Source: Mesorhizobium sp. ES1-1 (GTDB lineage: Bacteria > Pseudomonadota > Alphaproteobacteria > Rhizobiales > Rhizobiaceae). From it: a DNA stretch of 64,000 nt. Position 1 is the first letter of the stretch, and each line of letters opens with the position of its first letter. Below, piece after piece: positions 8,790 through 15,736 of the stretch. The notes beneath the pieces are model-generated. The model did no database searches. It saw only the letters and a list, made by a program, of their open reading frames with translations, and was not told the origin of the DNA. The translations under genes and the position numbers were made by a program. Where the stretch lies: positions 62,001 through 126,000 of the forward strand of contig NZ_JAIUGX010000010.1 in NCBI RefSeq assembly GCF_020164785.1, given 5' to 3'.

Positions 8790-8971
8790 AGGCGACGGCC
8801 AGCGCAGATCACCGCCTTGCGCCTTGCAGGCGACATCCCCGATCTGCTCAGCCTCCACCTTGGGTACATCGACAGCGACATCCGGGCAATCGGTGACGGC
8901 GTTTCGGGGTTATGGATCACGCGCCGTTGCGGGCGTTATGCGAACGCCACCCTCGAATTGCTGCCGGTCTC
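8790..8971 (+). pseudogene. decayed Crp/Fnr regulator fragment (frameshifted)
   Basis: Two neighbouring frames together reproduce the middle of a Crp/Fnr cNMP-binding domain. In frame with 8802, translation gives AQITALRLAGDIPDLLSLHL. After a frame change near 8900 it continues V-M-D-H-A-P then LRALCERHPRIAAGL. The intact regulator at 3726-4625 has GDIPDLHGLHL and LRSICEQHPRIAA in the same order and spacing. No N-terminal barrel start or C-terminal helix-turn-helix can be found, so this is a remnant and not an expressed gene. Confidence 0.65.
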
Positions 8972-9087
8972 CCTGGTTGTTACGAGGCGGAAGCGATGTC
9001 GCCCGCCATCGTAGCCACGGTAGAAAGCCCCAGTAGCGCAACAGCGAAGCCTCCCGCGGCCGGCATTAATGCCTGATAAACGCGCAC

Positions 9088-9113
9088 GGAACATATTCGA
9101 ATCGGGCAGCTTT
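9088..9113 (+). promoter_or_regulatory. candidate EcfG promoter giving a leaderless DUF768 transcript
   Basis: GGAAC (9088-9092), a 17-base spacer and CTTT (9110-9113; consensus CGTT) stand exactly 7 bases before the ATG at 9121. Transcription would start at or beside the start codon. No Shine-Dalgarno sequence precedes the ATG, which fits a leaderless message. The neighbouring DUF6894 gene has the same geometry. Confidence 0.4.
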
Positions 9114-9120
9114 CATCCCC

Positions 9121-9378
9121 ATGAGCACACGCGGGATCGACTTTCTTGACAAATGGATGGCCGAGCATTTGCCGGCCACGGATTCTGATGATCCGGTCTT
9201 TATCAGCGACCTCGCCGGTCAGGCGATGAAGGCGGCGGTGCAGGCAGGACTTGACCCTAACGAAATTGCCGAGGAGACGGACAGCGTGTTGGAGGTCATC
9301 TTCGAAGCCATGAAGAATCGAGCCGGCGGTTTGGCGGTTGACCCGAGGCTGGGCTGTTTCGGCCGCGAACAAAATTAG
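9121..9378 (+). CDS. DUF768 domain protein
   Basis: The 85-aa protein opens MSTRGIDFLDKWMAEHLP, the characteristic start of DUF768 proteins, which I know mainly from Mesorhizobium where they are highly paralogous. A helical, acidic middle follows (DLAGQAMKAAVQAG...EIAEETDSVLEVIFEAM) and a variable tail. No signal peptide or membrane segment is seen, so it is probably cytoplasmic. Its stop codon overlaps the stop of the convergent DUF6894 gene by 3 bases. Function is unknown. The candidate stress promoter and accessory setting suggest a dispensable stress-related role. Confidence 0.8.
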   Translation: MSTRGIDFLDKWMAEHLPATDSDDPVFISDLAGQAMKAAVQAGLDPNEIAEETDSVLEVIFEAMKNRAGGLAVDPRLGCFGREQN

Positions 9379-9611
9379 AGCGGCTGCACTTCCAGTTGGA
9401 GAGACACTAGGCAGAGCTCACGCCCCCCGTCATCGCGGATCGTAAACTGCAGCACCCTGTGCCTGCCGTTTAAGCGTATGTCGCCCGCTAACCCGCTCAG
9501 GGCCTTCACGGCCTCATTTTTGGCGGCGTGAAAACTTGGCAAATCCGCCCCATCCGTATCGGGAATGGGAACGTCCTCGCTGTCGAAATAATCGAAGTAA
9601 TATCGCGCCAT
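9375..9611 (-). CDS. DUF6894 family small protein
   Basis: This 78-aa protein starts MARYYFDYFDSED, the DUF6894 signature, and keeps the family pattern of an acidic loop (VPIPDTDGADL), a helix (AAKNEAVKALSGLAGD) and C-terminal strands (FTIRDDGGRELCLVSLQLEV). The motif fixes the start at 9611, although the frame is open 5 codons further upstream. Its TAA overlaps the TAG of the convergent DUF768 gene. It lies near the Crp/Fnr remnant, echoing the intact Crp-DUF6894 pair at 3.5-4.6 kb. Function is unknown. Confidence 0.8.
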   Translation of the reverse strand: MARYYFDYFDSEDVPIPDTDGADLPSFHAAKNEAVKALSGLAGDIRLNGRHRVLQFTIRDDGGRELCLVSLQLEVQPL

Positions 9612-9618
9612 GGACTCG

Positions 9619-9644
9619 AACTTCACAGCGCGAATATTGGTTCC
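9619..9644 (-). promoter_or_regulatory. candidate EcfG promoter giving a leaderless DUF6894 transcript
   Basis: On the minus strand GGAAC (9644-9640) is followed by a 17-base spacer and AGTT (9622-9619; consensus CGTT), then 7 bases to the ATG at 9611. The geometry matches that of the DUF768 gene exactly. The ATG has no clear ribosome-binding site. Confidence 0.35.
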
Positions 9645-9735
9645 GTACGATTCTTACCAAAGCCACAAACGCCACCAGCCCGCCGGCAGAAGCCAGCGGG
9701 ATAAGGGTGCTGGGTCGCCTTCTACATTTTGGCAG

Positions 9736-9864
9736 GAACATCGCTTCGCCAGCCGCCACCTGGCGGTGTTTAACTCCGCACGTTATGCGCACCTGCTCCC
9801 CGGCCAACAGGAAGGTGCCGCAGCGGTGGTTGACGCGGCCCTCAATGCCGCACTACAGGAATGA
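9736..9864 (+). pseudogene. C-terminal remnant of a tyrosine recombinase (integrase)
   Basis: The frame ending at the TGA of 9862-9864 reads H-R-F-A-S-R-H-L-A, then SARYAHLLPGQQEGAAAVV. This recalls the H-x-x-R (HRFASRHL) and catalytic-tyrosine (T-x-RYAHL) boxes of phage-type integrases, with about 15-20 residues missing between them. Nothing resembling the rest of an integrase lies upstream. It points toward the tRNA-Ser gene 97 bases downstream, the usual position of an integrase beside its attachment site. The match is by eye and moderate. Confidence 0.4.
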
Positions 9865-9960
9865 AGCGCGAACCGGTCGGGAACGCCGTCGGTGCCAATG
9901 CGGTGCCAACAGGCAGAATGAGGCAGGCAGTAATAGACCTAGTGATTGGAAAATCACGAT

Positions 9961-10050
9961 GGAGGAATGGCCGAGCGGTTTAAGGCACCGGTCTTGAAAA
10001 CCGGCGTGGGTGCAAGCTCACCGTGGGTTCGAATCCCACTTCCTCCGCCA
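9961..10050 (+). tRNA. tRNA-Ser (anticodon TGA)
   Basis: The acceptor stem GGAGGAA pairs with TTCCTCC before discriminator G (10047) and an encoded CCA (10048-10050). The anticodon stem-loop ACCGG-TCTTGAAAA-CCGG carries TGA. The long variable arm, stem GTGGGTG/CTCACC-like, and the T arm GGGTTCGAATCCC mark a class II tRNA. Serine tRNAs are common integration sites, and an integrase remnant lies just upstream. Confidence 0.95.
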
Positions 10051-10176
10051 CTTTGTCAGGGTTGGTCCGGAGACATGGGTGACAGTCTGTCGCGGGCGTG
10101 TTCTCGACGATCGGCCAAGTCTCCGTTTCAAACCAGCCGCCTTTCATCCGCATCCGAATCGGCTAAGCCTTGGGAC

Positions 10177-10878
10177 ATGAACGAGACCTCGCTCTATGGG
10201 CCGGTGAAGCGGTTCCTCGAAAGCCTGGACTACGCCGTCAAGGGCGAAATCGGCGGCTGCGACATCGTCGCGTTGCGCGATGGCGAGCCGCCCATCGTCG
10301 TGATTTGTGAACTGAAGCTGCAGTTCAACCTCGAACTGGTGCTTCAGGGCGTCGACCGTGCGGCGGCCTGCGACGAGGTGTGGCTGGCGGCGCGCATGTC
10401 GGTGCGGGGCAAAGGCCGCGAAAGCGATGCGCGGTTTCGTAATCTCTGTCGCCGGCTTGGCTTCGGCCTTCTTGGCGTGACCGCGAACGACCGGATCGAG
10501 CTACTTCTCAGTCCGGCCGCGCTCGCGCCGCGCAAGAACGCTCGGCGGCGTTCCCGCCTTGTCGATGAGCACCGGCGCCGTCGCGGCGATCCCGTCGCGG
10601 GCGGCGGATCGCGCAGTCCCATCATGACGGCCTACCGCCAGAGCGCCCTCACCTGTGCCGCCGCGATGACCGATGGACCCAAGCGGCCGCGCGATCTCAC
10701 TCCATTGACGCCGATCGCCCCGAAAATCCTGCTGCATAATGTCTATGGTTGGTTCGCGCGCGTCGACCGTGGCCTCTACGATCTTACCGATGCAGGCCGC
10801 GCCTCGCTGCTTCGTTGGCCGCAAGAGGCGTCGCAGGATGAAGTTCGACACGAGATCTTGATCGCGCCGTCGGCCTGA
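10177..10878 (+). CDS. DUF2161 family protein, PD-(D/E)XK nuclease-like
   Basis: The ATG at 10177 begins MNETSLYGPVKRFLESLDY; the frame runs open upstream through the tRNA gene, which cannot be coding. The 233-aa protein shows GGCDIVALRDGE followed by VICELKL, an acidic-(x)-ExK arrangement (Asp near residue 30, Glu and Lys near residues 46-48) as in PD-(D/E)XK nuclease-fold proteins. A basic linker (around residues 110-145) and a small winged-helix-like C-terminal part follow. It is probably cytoplasmic. Substrate and partners are unknown. Confidence 0.75.
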   Translation: MNETSLYGPVKRFLESLDYAVKGEIGGCDIVALRDGEPPIVVICELKLQFNLELVLQGVDRAAACDEVWLAARMSVRGKGRESDARFRNLCRRLGFGLLGVTANDRIELLLSPAALAPRKNARRRSRLVDEHRRRRGDPVAGGGSRSPIMTAYRQSALTCAAAMTDGPKRPRDLTPLTPIAPKILLHNVYGWFARVDRGLYDLTDAGRASLLRWPQEASQDEVRHEILIAPSA

Positions 10879-10952
10879 ATGCAGATGTCATCGCTCAGCG
10901 AAGCCAGCCGCTCGGTTGATTTTTCGGACAGAATATGGTGCTTGTCGCGCCC

Positions 10953-11342
10953 ATGAAGACTGTCTGCATTGCAGCCATGGCTTTCGTGATGCTGGCTTTT
11001 CCGGCCAGCGCGATGGACGATGCCTTGCGCGCCGGCCTGATGAAACTCGATCCGCAGACCCGCCTCGAACAGCGCTGCGATGCCGAGGTGCTCGATCGGA
11101 TCACCCATGATGACCGCAAGTTCAAGGCCGACCGCGTCGTCGCCTACGCCTTCGCCACTCCCGAAATGAGCGCCGATGCAATCAGGAGCCCGGGAGCGGC
11201 GTTTCGCAGCAAAGGGCAGTGGTACCGGCTGAAATTCAAATGCCAGACGGGCCCGGACCACATGGAGGTTCTCCAGCTCCGCTACCGCATCGGCGATGAG
11301 ATTCCCGAGGCCGACTGGGCGAAATACAATCTTTACGATTGA
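10953..11342 (+). CDS. DUF930 domain protein, exported
   Basis: The 129-aa precursor starts with a signal peptide (MKTVCIAAMAFVMLAFPASA, cleavage after ASA). The DUF930 core follows: LDPQTRLEQRCDAEVL near residues 32-47, a central VVAYAF and C-terminal WYRLKFKC with a conserved cysteine pair that could form a disulfide. An ATG at 10935 is also possible and has a slightly better ribosome site; I prefer 10953 because it gives a normal signal peptide. It is a periplasmic protein of unknown function. Confidence 0.8.
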   Translation: MKTVCIAAMAFVMLAFPASAMDDALRAGLMKLDPQTRLEQRCDAEVLDRITHDDRKFKADRVVAYAFATPEMSADAIRSPGAAFRSKGQWYRLKFKCQTGPDHMEVLQLRYRIGDEIPEADWAKYNLYD

Positions 11343-11536
11343 TCTTGTCGACCAATGCGGATCTTTGTCCGCTCGACGGAGCGCGGCTCTCAGTCTTTTA
11401 AATCAATGGCTTCGGAGATGATTGGTACCGTGGCCTTGAGCGAGCGCATGGACAAAGCCTTGACGCCACTGGACCGCCAAGTTAGGCCCTCTGTTTAATC
11501 GACGACACTCGCCGAACCAGCAAGGGCTTCCAGTCG

Positions 11537-12196
11537 ATGGATATTTTCAGCGCTGCCAGCCTTACCGCTTTGCTCCAGGTCATTGCCATCGACCTCGTGC
11601 TGGCCGGAGACAATGCGATCGTCATCGGCCTCGCCGCGGCCGGCCTCCCCTCCGAGCAGCGCAAGAAGGCGATCCTCATCGGCGTGCTGGCGGCAACGGT
11701 GCTGCGCATCGGTTTTGCCGCTGTCACGGTCAAGTTGCTGGCCATCGTCGGCCTGCTGCTTGCCGGCGGCATCCTGCTGCTTTGGGTCTGCTGGAAGATG
11801 TATCGCGAGCTACGCACGTCCCATGCCGACGAATTGGAGGCGACCGAAGCGCTGTCAAATTCGGACCTGAACAATGACCAGGCGGTGGCAGGCAAGTCGA
11901 GGCGCAAGACGCTCGGCCAGGCCGCGATGCAGATCGTCGTCGCCGATGTGTCAATGTCGCTCGACAATGTCCTGGCGGTCGCCGGCGCCGCACGCGATCA
12001 TTTCCCGGTGCTGGTCATCGGTCTCGTGCTGTCAATCGCACTGATGGGCCTGGCGGCCAGTTTCATCGCCAAGCTGCTGCATCGCCACCGCTGGATAGCC
12101 TATATCGGATTGCTGATCATCCTCTATGTCGCGATCGACATGGTCTATCGCGGTGTCGTCGAAGTCTGGCCGCATGTGAGCAATGCGGTGAGTTGA
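11537..12196 (+). CDS. TerC family membrane protein (YjbE-like)
   Basis: This 219-aa protein has about seven hydrophobic helices. It carries both TerC signature acidic motifs: IDLVLAGDNAIVIG near residue 18-31 and VADVSMSLDNVLAVAG near residue 135-150. The intramembrane aspartates are expected to bind metal. TerC relatives are implicated in manganese export and tellurite resistance, so metal efflux is the likely role. The cytoplasmic loop at residues 95-125 is acidic. No riboswitch was recognised in the 194-base upstream gap. Confidence 0.85.
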   Translation: MDIFSAASLTALLQVIAIDLVLAGDNAIVIGLAAAGLPSEQRKKAILIGVLAATVLRIGFAAVTVKLLAIVGLLLAGGILLLWVCWKMYRELRTSHADELEATEALSNSDLNNDQAVAGKSRRKTLGQAAMQIVVADVSMSLDNVLAVAGAARDHFPVLVIGLVLSIALMGLAASFIAKLLHRHRWIAYIGLLIILYVAIDMVYRGVVEVWPHVSNAVS

Positions 12197-12311
12197 CGAT
12201 ACTCGCCTGCGCGGAGCCCTGCCGGGAGCCAGCGATCGCGGACGGACGCCCATACCAATGCCGCAATAAGTGTGGTATGCGCCGCCGATCCCGAAAACCC
12301 GGAACCCTTAT

Positions 12312-13625
12312 ATGTCCGCTCCTCGCGTGAGTTTCGTCAGTCTTGGATGCCCGAAAGCGCTTGTCGATTCCGAGCGCATCATCACGCGTCTGCGCGCGGA
12401 AGGCTATGAGATTGCCCGCAAGCACGACGGTGCCGACCTCGTCGTCGTCAACACCTGCGGCTTCCTTGATTCCGCCCGTGACGAGTCGCTCAATGCCATC
12501 GGCTCGGCGCTTTCGGAGAATGGCAGGGTCATCGTCACCGGCTGCCTCGGCGCCGAACCGGACGTCATTCGCGAGAGACACCCGAACGTTCTGGCCATCA
12601 CCGGGCCGCAAGCCTATGAGAGCGTGATGGCCGCCGTGCACGAGGCGTCGCCGCCCACGCACGATCCCTACATCGACCTGCTGCCGCCGCAGGGCGTGAA
12701 GCTGACGCCGCGCCATTATGCCTATCTCAAGATTTCGGAAGGCTGCAACAACCGCTGTACCTTCTGCATCATCCCTGCGCTGCGTGGCGACCTCGTCTCG
12801 CGGCCTGCTGGCGATGTGCTGCGCGAGGCCGAAAAACTGGCCAAGGCAGGCGTCAAGGAACTGCTGGTCATTTCGCAGGATACCAGCGCCTACGGCGTCG
12901 ACATCAAGTACCAGACGTCGATGTTCGGTGACCGCGAAGTGCGGGCGAAATTCCTCGATCTTTCAGAGGAACTCGGCAAGCTCGGGATTTGGGTACGGAT
13001 GCACTATGTGTATCCCTATCCGCATGTCGCCGACGTCATTCCGCTGATGGCCGACGGAAAGATCCTTCCCTATCTCGATATCCCGTTCCAGCATGCCTCG
13101 CCGCAAGTGCTGCGGAACATGCGCCGCCCCGCGCATGGCGAAAAGACGCTTGAGCGTATTCGAGGCTGGCGGGACGTGTGTCCCGATCTCGCCATCCGCT
13201 CAACTTTCATCGTCGGCTTCCCGGGCGAAACCGACGAGGATTTCGAAATGCTTCTCGACTGGCTCGATGAAGCGAAAATCGACCGCGCCGGCTGCTTCAA
13301 ATACGAGCCGGTTAGGGGCGCGCGGTCCAACGATCTTGGTCTCGAACAGGTCCCGCAGGAAATCAAGGAAGCGCGCTGGCATCGCTTCATGCAGCGCCAG
13401 CAGAAAATCTCGGCGACGCAGTTGGCGAGAAAGGTTGGCAAGCGCCTCCCGGTGCTGATCGACGAAGCGCATGGCACTTCGGCGAAGGGTCGCACCAAAT
13501 ATGACGCGCCCGAGATCGACGGCTCGGTCCATATCCAGTCGCGGCGCCCGTTGCGCTCCGGCGAAATCGTCACCGTCAAGATCGAGCGTGCCGATGCCTA
13601 TGATCTCTACGGCTCTGCCGTCTGA
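12312..13625 (+). CDS. rimO: ribosomal protein S12 methylthiotransferase RimO
   Basis: RimO adds a methylthio group to Asp89 of ribosomal protein S12, using two iron-sulfur clusters and S-adenosylmethionine. The N-terminal MTTase domain has Cys13 in LGCPKALVDSE and further cysteines in NTCGF and GCLGAE. The radical-SAM domain has EGCNNRCTFC with Cys145, Cys149 and Cys152, and a TRAM-like RNA/protein-binding region closes the protein. The length of 437 aa is normal. The ATG at 12312 was chosen since family similarity begins there. A strong hairpin terminator follows the stop. Confidence 0.95.
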   Translation: MSAPRVSFVSLGCPKALVDSERIITRLRAEGYEIARKHDGADLVVVNTCGFLDSARDESLNAIGSALSENGRVIVTGCLGAEPDVIRERHPNVLAITGPQAYESVMAAVHEASPPTHDPYIDLLPPQGVKLTPRHYAYLKISEGCNNRCTFCIIPALRGDLVSRPAGDVLREAEKLAKAGVKELLVISQDTSAYGVDIKYQTSMFGDREVRAKFLDLSEELGKLGIWVRMHYVYPYPHVADVIPLMADGKILPYLDIPFQHASPQVLRNMRRPAHGEKTLERIRGWRDVCPDLAIRSTFIVGFPGETDEDFEMLLDWLDEAKIDRAGCFKYEPVRGARSNDLGLEQVPQEIKEARWHRFMQRQQKISATQLARKVGKRLPVLIDEAHGTSAKGRTKYDAPEIDGSVHIQSRRPLRSGEIVTVKIERADAYDLYGSAV

Positions 13626-13652
13626 GCCTTTCCTGGCCGGATAAACAAATGA

Positions 13653-13677
13653 AAAGGGCGCCGCGTGGGCGCCCTTT
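13653..13677. terminator. bidirectional Rho-independent terminator between rimO and the BMP operon
   Basis: A perfect 10-bp stem (AAAGGGCGCC, 13653-13662, with GGCGCCCTTT, 13668-13677) encloses a 5-base loop, with T-rich flanks on both strands. It sits between two convergent transcripts and can serve both. Confidence 0.85.
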
Positions 13678-13702
13678 CCTTTCGTCTCGAGTTCTCCGCA
13701 GC

Positions 13703-14770
13703 TTATTGCGGCAGCTTGTCGTCAACACCTTTGACGTAGAAGTTCATGCCGAGCAGGGTGCCGTCGTCGGCAACCTCGCCCTCCTTCAGCCAGGGGGTGC
13801 CGTCCTGCTTGGCGATCGGGCCGGTAAAGGGATTCCAGCCGCCGGCGATCTTCTTCTCGGTCGCCTCGGCCATCGCCTTCACATCGTCGGGCATGTTGGT
13901 ATAGGGGGCGAGCTTGACGGCGCCGTCCTTGATCCCCAGCCAGACATTGTCCGGCTTCCAGGTGCCGTCGATGGCTGCCTGCACGCGGCTGATGTAGTAG
14001 GGACCCCATTCGTCCGTCAGCGAGGTGAGCTGCGCGGTCGGGGCGAACTTGATCATATCGGATGATTGGCCAAAGCCATGCAGCTTGCGCTCCTCGGCAA
14101 CCTGCAGGGCGGCGGTCGAATCGGTGTGCTGGACGATGATGTCGGCACCCTGGTCGAACAGGGCCTTGGCTGCGTCTGCTTCCTTGCCCGGATCGAACCA
14201 CGAATTGACCCAGACGATCTTGGCCTTGAAGTTCGGGTTGATCGACTGAGCGCCGAGCATGAACGAGTTGATGCCCATGACGACTTCGGGGATGGGGAAG
14301 GACACGATGTAGCCGGCGACGCCGGACTTCGATTCCTTGGCCGCGATCTGGCCTAGCACGTAGCGACCTTCATAGAAGCGCGCATTGTAGAGACCGAGAT
14401 TGTCGCCCGACTTATAGCCGGTCGCGTGCTCGAACATCACCTTGGGAAACTTCTTCGCGACTTTCACCTCGGCATCCATGAAGCCGAACGAGGTGCCAAA
14501 GATGAGCTTGCAGCCTTCGCGCGCCAGGCGCTCGAACGCGCGGTCGGCATCGGGGCCTTCCGAAACGTTTTCGAGATAGGCGGTCTCCACTTTGTCGCCG
14601 AGCGCCTTCTCGACCTCGAGGCGGCCCTGGTCATGCTGGTAGGAATAGCCGAAATCGCCGATCGGGCCGGTATAGACCCAACAGGCTTTAAACTTGTCGG
14701 CTGCCTCCGCCGACGCCGCCAGCGACAAAGCCGCCGTCGTCGTCATCAGGGCAATGAGCATTTTTTTCAT
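13703..14770 (-). CDS. BMP family ABC transporter substrate-binding protein (nucleoside-type)
   Basis: This is the periplasmic receptor of the importer encoded by the three genes upstream. The 355-aa precursor has a signal peptide of about 23 residues ending in AEA. The mature protein has the PnrA/Med/BMP fold with VYTGPIGDFGYSY near the start, GTSFGFMDA, a GADIIVQHTDSTAA hinge segment and GIKDGAVKLAPY near the C-terminus. BMP proteins with this permease type usually bind purine nucleosides. It is the last gene of the operon, 45 bases after the permease. Confidence 0.9.
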   Translation of the reverse strand: MKKMLIALMTTTAALSLAASAEAADKFKACWVYTGPIGDFGYSYQHDQGRLEVEKALGDKVETAYLENVSEGPDADRAFERLAREGCKLIFGTSFGFMDAEVKVAKKFPKVMFEHATGYKSGDNLGLYNARFYEGRYVLGQIAAKESKSGVAGYIVSFPIPEVVMGINSFMLGAQSINPNFKAKIVWVNSWFDPGKEADAAKALFDQGADIIVQHTDSTAALQVAEERKLHGFGQSSDMIKFAPTAQLTSLTDEWGPYYISRVQAAIDGTWKPDNVWLGIKDGAVKLAPYTNMPDDVKAMAEATEKKIAGGWNPFTGPIAKQDGTPWLKEGEVADDGTLLGMNFYVKGVDDKLPQ

Positions 14771-14815
14771 CGTGTTACCTCTCTGTGTTAAGCCTTGGGG
14801 CTTCCCGTTTTGTTG

Positions 14816-15736
14816 TCAGCGATCCGGAACGAACGGCTGCCCCAGCGAAGCCGGCGTGTTCATCATGGTCAGACGCTTGTTGCGCGAGATTAGAACGAGA
14901 ACGACGACCGTTGCCAGATAGGGCAGCGCAGAAAGCACCTGCGATGGCACCGGAATGCCAAAAGCCTGTGCATGAAGCTGTCCGATCCAAACCGCGCCGA
15001 AAATGTACGCGCCGGCCAGCACCCGCCACGGCCGCCACGACGCGAACACCACCAGTGCCAGGGCGATCCAGCCCCGCCCTGCTGTCATGTTCTCGACCCA
15101 CTGCGGCGTATAGACCAGCGACAGGTGTCCGCCGGCAAGGCCGGCACAGGCGCCTCCGAAGATCACCGAGAGGTAGCGGTAGCGGATCACCCTGATGCCG
15201 AGCGCATGGGCCGAGCTGTGGCTGTCGCCTATCGAGCGAAGAGTCAGTCCGGTGCGCGTCTTGAACAGGAACCACATGACGGCCGCTGTCAGCGCGATCG
15301 AGATGTAGAAGATTGGATCCTGGCCGAACAGCAGCCTGCCGATCACTGGAAAGGAGGTCAGGCCGGGGATATCGAGATTTGGCAGCCTGACCCCCGGCTG
15401 CCCTACGAAATTGGTGCCCATCATGCCGGACAGACCGAGGCCGAGCAATGTCAGCGACAGGCCCGTTGCCACCTGATTGGTGGCCAGCGACAGCGTCATG
15501 ACGGCAAACAGCAGCGAGAACAGCGCACCCATGGCGATCGCCGCCAGCAGCCCGATCCAGGGCGAACCGGTCAGGTAGCCGGCGCCGAAGCCGCCGACCG
15601 CGCCCATGATCATCATGCCCTCGACGCCCAGATTGAGCACGCCGGAGCGCTCGACCACCAGTTCGCCGATTGCAGCGATCAGAAGCGGCGTCGCTGCCGT
15701 GGCAATCGTCAAAAGGATGTTGACGGCGATGTCCAT
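14816..15736 (-). CDS. BMP-type ABC transporter permease 2
   Basis: The 306-aa integral membrane protein has about nine hydrophobic helices and the BPD_transp_2 layout. Key segments are GELVVERSGVLNLGVEGMM near the N-terminus, ATNQVATGLSLTLLGLGLSG in the middle, and SDSHSSAHALGIRVIRYRYL, the ATPase-coupling loop. It forms the channel with the other permease. Its start overlaps the stop of the upstream permease (TGATG on the minus strand), so the two are translationally coupled. Confidence 0.9.
   Translation of the reverse strand: MDIAVNILLTIATAATPLLIAAIGELVVERSGVLNLGVEGMMIMGAVGGFGAGYLTGSPWIGLLAAIAMGALFSLLFAVMTLSLATNQVATGLSLTLLGLGLSGMMGTNFVGQPGVRLPNLDIPGLTSFPVIGRLLFGQDPIFYISIALTAAVMWFLFKTRTGLTLRSIGDSHSSAHALGIRVIRYRYLSVIFGGACAGLAGGHLSLVYTPQWVENMTAGRGWIALALVVFASWRPWRVLAGAYIFGAVWIGQLHAQAFGIPVPSQVLSALPYLATVVVLVLISRNKRLTMMNTPASLGQPFVPDR

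Larger units (their letters stand above)
8607..9120. other. gene-poor stretch holding a pseudogene and a candidate promoter
   Basis: These 514 bases contain the Crp/Fnr fragment (8790-8971) and the candidate EcfG promoter of the DUF768 gene (9088-9113). No intact coding region is supported on either strand. Confidence 0.5.

Noticed and set aside
11343..11536. Possible manganese riboswitch before the TerC gene
   Set aside because: TerC genes can carry yybP-ykoY elements, but I could not find the conserved loop sequences in these 194 bases.
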